Shown in pieces: positions 1-6,755 of a stretch of DNA of 13,884 nucleotides. Position numbers and translations under genes: made by a program. This DNA is from Actinobacteria bacterium UBA7422 (GTDB lineage Bacteria; Actinomycetota; Actinomycetes; S36-B12): contig DKME01000164.1 of NCBI GenBank assembly GCA_002469525.1, positions 350-14,233 on the forward strand. Direction: 5' to 3'. Numbering within the stretch: position 1 is the first letter of the stretch; the number at the start of each line of letters is the position of its first letter. The notes under the pieces were generated by a model. The model saw nothing but the letters and a program-made list of their open reading frames with translations, was not told the DNA's origin and searched no databases.

Positions 1-1
1 G

Positions 2-166
2 CGTAGTGATAAGCCGCGTAGTGACAGGCCGAGTTCGGATCGTCCGCGTAGTGATCGTTCGCGTAGTGACAGGCCGAGTTCGGATCGGTCGGGTGGTGGT
101 CGACCAGCTAGTGATCGTCCGCGTAGTGACAGGCCGAGTTCGGATCGTGCGCGTAGTGATCGTTCG
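2..166 (+). repeat. 15-base tandem repeat encoding (R/S)SDR(P/S) pentapeptides
   Basis: Read in the frame of the host gene, the tract is eleven consecutive five-codon units: RSDKP, RSDRP, SSDRP, RSDRS, RSDRP, SSDRS, GGGRP, ASDRP, RSDRP, SSDRA, RSDRS. A 27-base block is identical at 16-42, 61-87 and 121-147, and 16-61 matches 121-166 at 45 of 46 bases. Block offsets are 45 and 60 bases, multiples of 15, so the reading frame is kept. The DNA-level identity points to recent slippage or unequal recombination. The array continues to the left edge, so its total copy number is unknown. Confidence 0.9.
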
Positions 167-889
167 CCACGGCGTGATGACGACGAGAGTCGTGAGTCAC
201 GGGGGCCATGGATCCCGGAAGAGATTCAGTTTGAAGATCTAGATAAATCCGTACGGTTTGAACTTCAGACTTTGCCGGAAACTTTGCAAGAGCGAGTTGG
301 TCGACATCTGCTTGCTGCCGAAGTGGCGCTGAGTGAAGACGATATGAAGACGGCACTGGAACACTCAAGGCAGGCGAAGAAGCTGGCAGGGCGTGTTGCA
401 GTCGTGCGTGAAGCCAATGGCACCATGGAATACCTCGCTGGGGAGTATGCCGCCGCCCTGAACGAATTGCGGGCAGTTCGCCGGATGACGGGCAGCAATG
501 ATTTTGTTGCGATGATGGCTGATTGTGAAAGGGGGCTTGGGCGACCTGAGAAGGCCATCGAATTCCTCAAATCTATTCCGGTAAAGGATCTTGCTCCGGA
601 AACGAGGATCGAAGCATTGATGGTGAGTGCAGGCGCGCGCGCCGACCTCGGGCAAGTTGATGCCGCGATCCTGATGATGAATGTTGGAGCGTTGACTTCA
701 TTGCCTGCCGGGGACCTGCGTGCGCGTCTTCAGGAGGCATATTCGGATCTACTTGGACAGGCGGGCCGTAAGGACGAGTCCCTGGAATGGCGTAAAAAGG
801 CTTTAAAGTCAGACATTAATGGCGTGACGGCGTTTTCAGCATCAGACGAGAGTGAAATCTCAGCTCACCTTATTGAAGAATTGGACTGA
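2..889 (+). CDS. TPR-like protein with Arg/Ser/Asp-rich repeat N-terminus (5' partial)
   Basis: The frame is open from base 2 to TGA at 887-889, giving 295 residues, and the true start lies left of the window. A TTG at 272 could be picked as a start but is internal: it would discard 90 residues in continuous frame. Residues 1 to about 60 are a low-complexity tract of RSDRP-type pentapeptides, probably disordered. After an acidic linker comes a conserved part beginning near PWIPEEIQFEDLDKSVRFEL, followed by helical TPR-like repeats with segments such as REANGTMEYLAGEY and MADCERGLGRPEKAIEFL. This resembles the actinobacterial TPR protein commonly encoded just after tyrS (from memory), so tyrS may lie just outside the window. 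TPR folds are protein-binding scaffolds; partner and function are unknown. The tail overlaps the convergent hydrolase gene. The frame and family are well supported; no specific role can be given. Confidence 0.85.
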   Translation, partial: RSDKPRSDRPSSDRPRSDRSRSDRPSSDRSGGGRPASDRPRSDRPSSDRARSDRSPRRDDDESRESRGPWIPEEIQFEDLDKSVRFELQTLPETLQERVGRHLLAAEVALSEDDMKTALEHSRQAKKLAGRVAVVREANGTMEYLAGEYAAALNELRAVRRMTGSNDFVAMMADCERGLGRPEKAIEFLKSIPVKDLAPETRIEALMVSAGARADLGQVDAAILMMNVGALTSLPAGDLRARLQEAYSDLLGQAGRKDESLEWRKKALKSDINGVTAFSASDESEISAHLIEELD

Positions 890-1854
890 TCCGTTTTCTG
901 GAGCCAATGCCAGATCCCGCTGACTTGCGCTTCGGAACTGCTGAGGTGCTCAAATTTTTCCGAAACCTCAGGGTTGTCGAAAAACTTGGAATTTACTTCG
1001 CGATCTTTGGCTAGGACCATGAGGAGTGCATGATCGAAATCCATGCCTTCGTGGTGGGCCTTTCTTACCCACTCAACCCAATGATGTAGTTGCAGTCTCG
1101 ATTCCGAAAAGACTCGATCAATATCCGTGGTTGGGCCAAAGTGGCTAAAGAGCAATCTGCTAGGTGATACCGCTTCCATGGCATCGAGGGAGTTCAGTGC
1201 CAAATCAAAGTCGAAATCTGGTGGCGGGGTCGCTGGTCTGAGATCACCGGTTTCGGGGACGTAGACGCCAGCTGCATCGCCGGTATAGAGATCTCCTGTC
1301 TGCGAGTCGATAAGCGCAACGTGATGTGATGCGTGACCGGGATTGTGAAAAGTTTCTAAACTTCGACCGCCACCAAGATCGATGTTGCCTCTTTCACCGA
1401 GGGCGTCAATTCGGTCATGTTCTGTTGGAAGCAGCGGACCGAACATTTCGTCCATCTTGGGACCGAAAACTCGATAGGCGCTGGCGACTAATTTGGTTGG
1501 GTCGGCCAGATGTCGAGCGCCTCTTTCGTGCACCACGATTCTGGCGTTGGGGAATGCCTTCGCCAAGTCTCCAACACCACCTGCGTGATCAAGGTGAATG
1601 TGTGTCACGACGATTGTCGCCAGATCGGTCGGCCCGCATCCCAGGGCACCCAGACTTGCCACCACATTGGGGGCGCTGAGTGCGGCACCAGTCTCAATCA
1701 ATGCTGGGCGGTCGCTGGCAATGAAGTAACTCGAGGTGATTCCCTCAAATCCACCCATGAGTGTGTCGATGGAGTGCACTCCGGCACCAAGTTCGGCGAT
1801 AACTGGTTCGCTCTGTGTAGAGCGGCTTTCCACAAGGGGTGTCGGGTGATCCAC
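865..1854 (-). CDS. MBL-fold metallo-hydrolase (glyoxalase II-like superfamily)
   Basis: A 329-residue protein starting at GTG (1852-1854) and ending at TGA (865-867 on the plus strand). The zinc-binding set of the metallo-beta-lactamase fold is complete: H85-x-H87-x-D89-H90 within THIHLDHAGG, H174 in NPGHASHH, D193 in YTGDAAG, and H238 in LLFSHFGP. These normally hold two metal ions that activate water for hydrolysis of esters, thioesters or lactams. The stretch from the D193 motif through ATPPPDFDFDLAL to SHFGP recalls a soluble actinobacterial subfamily of unknown substrate, so no reaction is assigned. There is no signal peptide or membrane segment, implying a cytoplasmic enzyme. The Shine-Dalgarno is weak (AGGA about 13 bases upstream). 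The gene is divergent from the SSB-like gene across 78 bases and convergent with the TPR gene. Confidence 0.9.
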   Translation of the reverse strand: MDHPTPLVESRSTQSEPVIAELGAGVHSIDTLMGGFEGITSSYFIASDRPALIETGAALSAPNVVASLGALGCGPTDLATIVVTHIHLDHAGGVGDLAKAFPNARIVVHERGARHLADPTKLVASAYRVFGPKMDEMFGPLLPTEHDRIDALGERGNIDLGGGRSLETFHNPGHASHHVALIDSQTGDLYTGDAAGVYVPETGDLRPATPPPDFDFDLALNSLDAMEAVSPSRLLFSHFGPTTDIDRVFSESRLQLHHWVEWVRKAHHEGMDFDHALLMVLAKDREVNSKFFDNPEVSEKFEHLSSSEAQVSGIWHWLQKTDQSNSSIR

Positions 1855-1932
1855 AACGACAGATTAGTCCTGTTTGTCGGGTGAAATCGGACCAATAATG
1901 AATCTCACGTCCATTCAAGAGGAGATTGCATA
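1855..1932. promoter_or_regulatory. Divergent intergenic region, probable promoters for both flanking genes
   Basis: These 78 bases separate two divergently read genes, so both must find promoters here or further in. A small inverted repeat, CGACA at 1857-1861 and TGTCG at 1875-1879, lies beside the hydrolase start. Rightward, TTGTCG at 1874-1879 and TAATGA at 1896-1901 are spaced like -35 and -10 elements but are poor matches. The region is supported by geometry; the individual boxes are weak guesses. Confidence 0.35.
1917..1924 (+). promoter_or_regulatory. Shine-Dalgarno site of the SSB-like gene
   Basis: AAGAGGAG lies eight bases before the ATG at 1933. It is the clearest ribosome binding site in the left half of the window and fixes this start. 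Confidence 0.75.
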
Positions 1933-2250
1933 ATGAATAGTGTCGAAATAATGGGTAGGTTGGGGAGCCGGGTCGTCCAAAAGGAATTGCCGAGCGGGGA
2001 TATTGCGACCACTTTTGCGGTTATCGTTGATCGGCCAATTGGGGAGTACGTAGGCACGACGAAAGTTGACACGATGCCGTGCCAAACATTTCGAGCGTCG
2101 GTGGCCAAGAAGGTTTTGACGCTCGAGCCGGGAACTGCAGTGAACTGCACAGGTGTTTTGAGGCGTCGATTTTGGAAGTCACAGGGAGGTCTGGGCAGTG
2201 CTCTTGAGGTCGAGGTTCGTACTCTCAAGCGTGCAACGCAGGCGCGGTAG
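1933..2250 (+). CDS. Short SSB-like OB-fold single-stranded DNA-binding protein
   Basis: A 105-residue protein that opens with the typical SSB first strand (MNSVEIMGRLGSRVV), followed by ATTFAVIVDR, a tryptophan-free middle, AVNCTGVLRRRFW and ALEVEVRTLKR. This covers one OB-fold domain, which binds single-stranded DNA in replication and repair. Housekeeping bacterial SSBs are usually about 150-180 residues with a Gly/Pro-rich tail and an acidic DDDIPF-like tip that recruits partners. This protein stops right after the fold, in a basic KRATQAR end, so it is more likely an accessory paralogue than the replicative SSB. An OB-fold protein with another nucleic acid target is possible. Its stop is nine bases before the ribBA start, suggesting co-transcription and translational coupling. 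Confidence 0.8.
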   Translation: MNSVEIMGRLGSRVVQKELPSGDIATTFAVIVDRPIGEYVGTTKVDTMPCQTFRASVAKKVLTLEPGTAVNCTGVLRRRFWKSQGGLGSALEVEVRTLKRATQAR

Positions 2251-2259
2251 GCTGTTGGG

Positions 2260-3558
2260 GTGATCCCAGCTGACGAACTTTTTGCCCCGAGTGACGAAGT
2301 CCGTAAACGCGCGACCTCGCAGGAGACATTCGTAGATCAGCCACGTGACTCTGGCGACGGCGTTCGTTTAGATTCGATCCCCGATGCAATTGCCGCGATT
2401 CGAGCAGGTAAGTCGGTTGTGGTTATTGACGACGAAGATCGTGAAAACGAAGGCGACTTAATTTTTGCGGCATCCAAGGCGACACCTGAGTTAACCGCGT
2501 TCATGATCCGCTACACGTCCGGATACGTGTGTGTGGGAATGTCGGGTGAGTTACTTGACCGTTTAAGTCTTCCGCCCATGACTGCGGTCAATGAAGACCG
2601 CAAAGGTACTGCGTACGCGGTATCAGTTGATGCAAAAGACGTTGCGGGAACCGGAATTTCTGCAGTTGATCGAGCACACACAATTCGAGTCTTGGCCGAC
2701 TCGGCAACTGAACCATTTGAACTGACCCGACCAGGTCACGTAATGCCACTTCGCGCCGTTGCCGGGGGAGTATTGCGCCGACCGGGGCACACCGAAGCTT
2801 CCGTTGACTTGACGACCCTTGCCGGCCTCACGGGTGCTGGGGCATTGTGCGAACTTGTCAATGACGACGGCACCATGATGCGCGCGCCAGGTTGTCGGGA
2901 GTTCGCTGACGAACACGGGCTGCTATTGATTTCGATCGCGGACTTGATCAAGTATCGGCGTCAATATGAGTCGCAGGTGACAAAGATTGCTGACGTCAAT
3001 CTACCCACCGAATACGGGGATTTCAGGGCGGTTGGTTACCGCAGCGAGATTGATGGAAGCGAACACATTGCGTTGGTGTGTGGGGACCTCGGTGACGGTG
3101 AGGACGTTCTGGTTCGGGTGCACTCAGAGTGCCTAACTGGTGACGTCTTCGGTTCCCTTAGATGTGATTGTGGCCCCCAATTGCACACCGCGATGCTTCG
3201 GGTTTCCGAGCACGGACGAGGGGTCGTGCTCTACGTGAAAGGTCATGAAGGCCGCGGAATCGGGCTATTGGACAAATTGAGGGCCTATGAATTACAGGAG
3301 GAAGGCCTTGACACGGTAGATGCAAACTTGTCCTTGGGGCTTCCAGCGGACGCACGTGATTATGGAACCGGGGCGCAGATCCTTTCTGACTTGGGAATAA
3401 AGAGCATGCGACTGTTGACAAATAATCCAACCAAGAGAGCAGGCCTAGAAGGCTACGGACTATCGATCACAGACCGGGTGGCTTTGATTGTGGACGAGAA
3501 CGTCCACAATTCCACCTACATGTCAACCAAGGTAACTCGAATGGGTCATGAACTTTAA
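2260..3558 (+). CDS. ribBA: Bifunctional DHBP synthase / GTP cyclohydrolase II
   Basis: This 432-residue enzyme carries out the two entry reactions of riboflavin synthesis. The N-terminal RibB domain (about 38-232) makes 3,4-dihydroxy-2-butanone 4-phosphate from ribulose 5-phosphate; the C-terminal RibA domain (about 238-432) opens the GTP ring. RibB signatures are DDEDRENEGDL at 57-67, GTGISAVDRA, and H177 in GHTEASVDL. RibA signatures are the zinc cysteines C291, C302 and C304 (spacing C-x10-C-x-C), GHEGRGIGL and NNPTK. The GTG start is the only plausible one; about 37 residues precede the first domain. No other rib gene and no visible FMN riboswitch lies nearby, and the gap to the SSB-like gene is nine bases. 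The stop overlaps the next start (TAATG). Confidence 0.96.
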   Translation: MIPADELFAPSDEVRKRATSQETFVDQPRDSGDGVRLDSIPDAIAAIRAGKSVVVIDDEDRENEGDLIFAASKATPELTAFMIRYTSGYVCVGMSGELLDRLSLPPMTAVNEDRKGTAYAVSVDAKDVAGTGISAVDRAHTIRVLADSATEPFELTRPGHVMPLRAVAGGVLRRPGHTEASVDLTTLAGLTGAGALCELVNDDGTMMRAPGCREFADEHGLLLISIADLIKYRRQYESQVTKIADVNLPTEYGDFRAVGYRSEIDGSEHIALVCGDLGDGEDVLVRVHSECLTGDVFGSLRCDCGPQLHTAMLRVSEHGRGVVLYVKGHEGRGIGLLDKLRAYELQEEGLDTVDANLSLGLPADARDYGTGAQILSDLGIKSMRLLTNNPTKRAGLEGYGLSITDRVALIVDENVHNSTYMSTKVTRMGHEL

Positions 3559-4007
3559 TGTCACACGAGTCCGGCACCGGTGGAATCCCAGCGGGTAATG
3601 AATACGATTGGTATCAGCGCGCCTGCGCACTGCTAGAAGGCGGCAATAGCGCCGCTGCAGCAATTCTTTTTCAACGTTTACGCGAAGTGGATGCGAACCC
3701 GAGCGTGCTCGAAGCACTGGGCCGGGCACAATTCGATGCAAAAAATTACGAGGAAGCTGTCATGGTTCTTGAACAGCTAGTTGAAGTATCACCGGATAAC
3801 GACTACGCGCATTTTGCCTTGGGACTCTCCTTCTGGCGCCTGCAGAAGTTCATCCCTGCTCGAGACCATCTCGCTATGGCTTTCGTGATGAAACCGTCAA
3901 GGTCTGAATACGGAACGGCACTGACTCAGGTAAAATCCACATTGCGACATCGCGTGGAAAAAGGGATGCCATTGGAAGGTCCTATTCCAGGACAGGTTGA
4001 TCTGTGA
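3558..4007 (+). CDS. Small tetratricopeptide repeat protein
   Basis: A 149-residue protein made mainly of about three TPR-like helix pairs: ACALLEGGNSAAAAILFQRL, then SVLEALGRAQFDAKNYEEAV, then DYAHFALGLSFWRLQKFIPA. It has no signal peptide or membrane segment. Its start overlaps the ribBA stop (TAATG) and its stop overlaps the HAD start (GTGA), so translation is probably coupled on both sides. A TPR gene directly before the HAD phosphatase is the usual actinobacterial arrangement (Rv1691-Rv1692 region in M. tuberculosis, from memory). It probably works with the phosphatase or as a general adaptor, but no partner can be read from the sequence. It is distinct from the repeat-tailed TPR gene at the left edge. 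Confidence 0.85.
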   Translation: MSHESGTGGIPAGNEYDWYQRACALLEGGNSAAAAILFQRLREVDANPSVLEALGRAQFDAKNYEEAVMVLEQLVEVSPDNDYAHFALGLSFWRLQKFIPARDHLAMAFVMKPSRSEYGTALTQVKSTLRHRVEKGMPLEGPIPGQVDL

Positions 4008-5032
4008 CGCTAACCGGCACGGAAAACACGGCTGGAGCCAGCGTGTTATTCCGAGAGTTTGACGTTGTCTATTTCGATCTCGACGGAGTCCTGTACCGCG
4101 GTAAACAGTCCGTTCCTGGTGCAGGGGAAACAGTTTCAGAATTGGTGGCGCAAAACTGCGGTGTCGCCTATGTCACCAATAATGCGTCACGGACATCAGA
4201 TGAAGTTGCAGCGCACCTTGAGGCATTAGGTATCCCCGCCAAGCCGGCAGAGGTAATTACATCTGCAGAGGTTGCGGTTGAAATACTTCGCAAGCACGTT
4301 CAACCGGGGGCAAAAGTATTCGTTGTTGGTGGAGAGGGAGTCGCACAAGCATTAAGTGAGGCAGACTTTTCACCCAGTCGAGATCCACGTGACTGCGTCG
4401 CTGTTGTTCAAGGATTCGGTCCAGAGGTCTCTTGGCAGGAATTGGCCCAGGCATCATATTTAATTCAAGGGGGTGCCATTTGGATTGCCACGAATCTGGA
4501 CAGTACTTTTCCCACGGGAGCGGGGATCGCACCGGGAAATGGATCTTTGGTAGGTGCTGTGCGCAATGCGGTGGGCAGAAGCCCAGACGGGGTTGGGGGT
4601 AAACCTGATCTGGCCATGATGCACAAGGTCATGGCGGTTGCGCCCGGACGTAAGCCACTTCTCGTGGGCGATCGCTTTGACACTGATATCGCGGCGGGGG
4701 TTGCCGCTGGAATCCCGACCATGCTGGTTCTTTCGGGGGTCAGTACCGAAAGTGATGTGTGGAGATCACAGATCCGGGCGGACTTCATTTGCGAGAGTGT
4801 TAAAGGGCTCGTCCGCGAATACGCGAGACCGATTGAATATCTTGACCATCAATATTTCGACTGTGGTGATGCTCGGGCGATCTACTTCGAAGGGAATTCG
4901 GTGGTTCGAGCCGAAGGTGGCACGCGTCTGGAGCGATTGCGAGCGGCAGATAGCCTAAAGTGGAGCTTGGTAAACAAAGTTGGAGTGGAACCGTTCACGA
5001 GTGGGCAGATCTTGCTTAACCTTGGTGACTAG
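4004..5032 (+). CDS. HAD-IIA (NagD-like) phosphatase, possible glycerol 3-phosphate phosphatase
   Basis: A 342-residue HAD-superfamily phosphatase with all motifs: nucleophile and acid D25 and D27 in YFDLDGVLY, T58 in VTNNASRT, K200 in GGKPDLAMM, and the magnesium-binding run D223, D226, D228 in VGDRFDTDIAAG. The cap between motifs II and III is of the NagD type. About 70 residues follow the core and contain YFDCGDARAIYFEGN and a final VEPFTSGQILLNLGD. The M. tuberculosis gene in this position, Rv1692, has been described as a glycerol 3-phosphate phosphatase with a GNAT-like C-terminal region; the extra tail here would fit, but the substrate is inferred from gene order. The GTG start overlaps the TPR stop. 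The fold is certain; the substrate is not. Confidence 0.88.
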   Translation: MTLTGTENTAGASVLFREFDVVYFDLDGVLYRGKQSVPGAGETVSELVAQNCGVAYVTNNASRTSDEVAAHLEALGIPAKPAEVITSAEVAVEILRKHVQPGAKVFVVGGEGVAQALSEADFSPSRDPRDCVAVVQGFGPEVSWQELAQASYLIQGGAIWIATNLDSTFPTGAGIAPGNGSLVGAVRNAVGRSPDGVGGKPDLAMMHKVMAVAPGRKPLLVGDRFDTDIAAGVAAGIPTMLVLSGVSTESDVWRSQIRADFICESVKGLVREYARPIEYLDHQYFDCGDARAIYFEGNSVVRAEGGTRLERLRAADSLKWSLVNKVGVEPFTSGQILLNLGD

Positions 5033-5152
5033 TTCGAATGAATGTTCGGAGCGTGAGTACGGAATATGACTGGACTGAGTAAGCGTGGAATGTGTACAGC
5101 AGGAAGTGACCCAACGTGGTTACGTTATTGAGTAAAGGTTGGTTGATGACAG
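5033..5152 (+). other. Longest intergenic region in the window, possible promoter/leader
   Basis: This 120-base gap before the phasin-like gene is the longest here. It holds a small inverted repeat, AACGT at 5113-5117 and ACGTT at 5122-5126, and a TACGTT at 5121-5126 that could be a -10 element, without a good -35. AAAGG at 5134-5138 is spaced seven bases from an out-of-frame ATG at 5146. No terminator with a T-run is visible after the HAD gene. Confidence 0.3.
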
Positions 5153-5608
5153 ATGGCATCCATGTTTGATTCGATACCCAATATTGGGACGCTTAGGAAT
5201 TACGTTGAGATGGCGACAGGGCTCACAGAGGCGACCGCGGCAAAGGCCATGGAGGTAGCCGGTTCCCTTGTTGCTCAAGGTATGTCGTTGGGAACCAAGC
5301 AGCCAGCAGATGTAGCGTCAAGTGTTGCGCAAGCAGCAGACGACCTTATGGCGCAAAGCAAGACCAACCGGGATCTACTCATCGGTTTGATTCGTTCGGA
5401 AGTGGACAAGGCAATCGGGCGGGTCAGTTTCGTGCGAGAAGACGAGCTGGCGGCCCTGCGTGCTCGCGTGGAAAAAATTGAAGCAGTGCAACTAGCAGGA
5501 GTCATTCGCGACTCAGAAATGTCGAGTGAAGCAGCTAATGCTGGAGATTCCCGTACAGATGCTCCCGTGAAGAAGAAGAAAAAGGTTGTGGTGGATCATG
5601 AATCCTGA
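5153..5608 (+). CDS. Small phasin-like protein with coiled coil and poly-lysine tail
   Basis: A 151-residue protein not tied to a characterised enzyme. Residues 1-80 are helical and alanine-rich (NYVEMATGLTEATAAKAMEV, ADVASSVAQAADDLMAQSK). A conserved segment SEVDKAIGRVSFVREDELAA then leads into a short coiled coil (LRARVEKIEAVQ). The tail is acidic and Ser/Ala-rich, then basic (VKKKKKVVV). This plan resembles phasins and polyhydroxyalkanoate-granule associated proteins with lysine-rich tails; similar small proteins occur between the HAD gene and tlyA in actinobacteria (from memory). It may bind granules, DNA or membranes; none is shown. ATG 5153 directly follows an in-frame stop at 5147-5149, so no longer version exists; ATG 5162 is an alternative. 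Neither is preceded by a well-spaced Shine-Dalgarno. Confidence 0.75.
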   Translation: MASMFDSIPNIGTLRNYVEMATGLTEATAAKAMEVAGSLVAQGMSLGTKQPADVASSVAQAADDLMAQSKTNRDLLIGLIRSEVDKAIGRVSFVREDELAALRARVEKIEAVQLAGVIRDSEMSSEAANAGDSRTDAPVKKKKKVVVDHES

Positions 5609-5897
5609 CCAAGAAAAGGCGATCGTAATTGACTCGATGGCGGTCGACTCAGATACGGGACCAGACACAGATTCCGACTCCCAAGGTGGTTCAGGTTCCG
5701 GTGACCTTTTGGTACTCGACGAGGCTCCGGACTCGGATCTTGTACTTCCGGTGTGGGAAGCCACGGGTAACTCGGATGTTGATTCTGCATTGGAATTAAT
5801 CCAGTCAATTGACCGGGAAAATATTGACTCCCATCACGCAATCTTGACGGACGTACATGATCAATTGCGCGACGTAATGATGAATCTGGATCGTTAA
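5598..5897 (+). CDS. Small acidic conserved actinobacterial protein
   Basis: A 99-residue protein in two parts. Residues 1-50 are rich in Asp, Ser and Gly (DSDTGPDTDSDSQGGSGSGD) and probably disordered. The C-terminal half is helical, with DVDSALELIQSIDRENIDSH and ILTDVHDQLRDVMMNLD, a pattern seen in the short protein encoded before tlyA in many actinobacteria (the Rv1693 position, from memory). No function is known to me. ATG 5598 is preferred over the upstream in-frame TTG 5586. It lies inside the end of the phasin-like gene, an 11-base overlap, so the two are probably translated together; GGTGG at 5590-5594 or AAAGG at 5581-5585, within the lysine-tail codons, may serve as its ribosome binding site. 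Its acidity beside a lysine-tailed neighbour could suggest pairing, which is speculation. Confidence 0.75.
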   Translation: MNPDQEKAIVIDSMAVDSDTGPDTDSDSQGGSGSGDLLVLDEAPDSDLVLPVWEATGNSDVDSALELIQSIDRENIDSHHAILTDVHDQLRDVMMNLDR

Positions 5898-5939
5898 GTC
5901 AGTTAAGGCCACCCAAGAATTTACGGTTGAATGTAGCTA

Positions 5940-6755
5940 ATGCGCAGATTAGACGCAGAGTTAGTTTCGCGTGGGCTCGTTCGTTCGCGCGGTGAAGCAC
6001 AAGTGGCCATTGACGAGCGACGAGTCAAGATAGATGGGATGGTGGCTATTAAAGCGGCCACCGGGGTGAGCCCCGCATCAAATGTGATCGTTGAAGCAGG
6101 TGGTGACACTTACGTATCCCGTGGTGCTCATAAATTAATCGGTGCGCTGAAAGTCTTCCCCATTTCATTCCTGGACCGCGATGTCCTAGATGCTGGTGCG
6201 TCGACGGGCGGGTTTACCCAGGTGGCGCTCGAGGCTGGTGCGAAAACCGTACTTGCCGTTGACGTGGGATATGGACAGATCGCTTGGTCATTGCGCACCA
6301 ATCCGCGGGTGCACGTGATGGAACGCCAGAACATTCGCTATTTGGAACCGGGTCAAGTGCCATTTATCCCGCAGATCGTGGTGGCGGACTTATCATTTAT
6401 TTCACTGACAACGGTGATTCCAGCCCTCACCTCCTTGATTGACCCACAGGGGCAGATGTTATTAATGGTCAAACCCCAATTCGAGGCAGGACGGGAAGCG
6501 GTGAGTGCCTCCCACGGAGTGGTACGCGACCCAGAAGTGCGCAGATTTGCCGTGAATCGGGTGGCGCAAGCTGGCATTTCTGCCGGCTGGAAAGTCGGCG
6601 GGGTCACGGCAAGCCCTCTGCCCGGACCCAAAGGCAATGTTGAATATTTCCTGTGGCTCACCCACAGGTCGGAAAGTATCGCTATGCAGCAGGACTTGAA
6701 TCCGGCACACTTAGCGGACATGATCGACACTGCAATCCAGGAAGGTCCCGCATGA
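5940..6755 (+). CDS. tlyA: TlyA-type rRNA 2'-O-methyltransferase
   Basis: A 271-residue protein with an N-terminal S4 RNA-binding domain (about 1-60, MRRLDAELVSRGLVRSRGEA) joined to an FtsJ/RrmJ-like methyltransferase. The S-adenosylmethionine loop is DAGASTGGFTQVAL at 84-97. The K-D-K-E catalytic set is complete: K65 in SRGAHKL, D150 in VVADLSFIS, K178 in MVKPQFE and E235 in GNVEYFLW. TlyA methylates ribose 2'-OH groups of 16S C1409 and 23S C1920 in mycobacteria, which sensitises ribosomes to capreomycin; some relatives were also annotated as hemolysins. ATG 5940 follows an in-frame TAG at 5934, fixing the N-terminus, though no Shine-Dalgarno is obvious. The stop overlaps the nadK start (ATGA). 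Confidence 0.95.
   Translation: MRRLDAELVSRGLVRSRGEAQVAIDERRVKIDGMVAIKAATGVSPASNVIVEAGGDTYVSRGAHKLIGALKVFPISFLDRDVLDAGASTGGFTQVALEAGAKTVLAVDVGYGQIAWSLRTNPRVHVMERQNIRYLEPGQVPFIPQIVVADLSFISLTTVIPALTSLIDPQGQMLLMVKPQFEAGREAVSASHGVVRDPEVRRFAVNRVAQAGISAGWKVGGVTASPLPGPKGNVEYFLWLTHRSESIAMQQDLNPAHLADMIDTAIQEGPA
6739..6745 (+). promoter_or_regulatory. Shine-Dalgarno site deciding the nadK start
   Basis: AGGAAGG lies six bases before ATG 6752, inside the end of tlyA. It supports that ATG over the longer open frame beginning at 6653. Confidence 0.75.

Noticed and set aside
1..166. Possible CRISPR array or direct-repeat regulatory array
   Set aside because: Repeat offsets are multiples of 15 bases, there are no unique spacers, and the whole tract is an open frame continuous with a conserved protein.
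6..242. Val/Arg-rich open frame in the +3 phase across the repeat tract
   Set aside because: It is the shadow of the repeat in another phase; only the frame open from base 2 continues into conserved TPR sequence.
1326..1884. Plus-strand open frames opposite the MBL-fold hydrolase
   Set aside because: The minus-strand frame carries the full zinc-ligand set; the opposite frames show no family motifs.
6653..6751. Longer NAD kinase start inside tlyA
   Set aside because: The extra residues do not resemble the family, and ATG 6752 has a good Shine-Dalgarno and the ATGA overlap.
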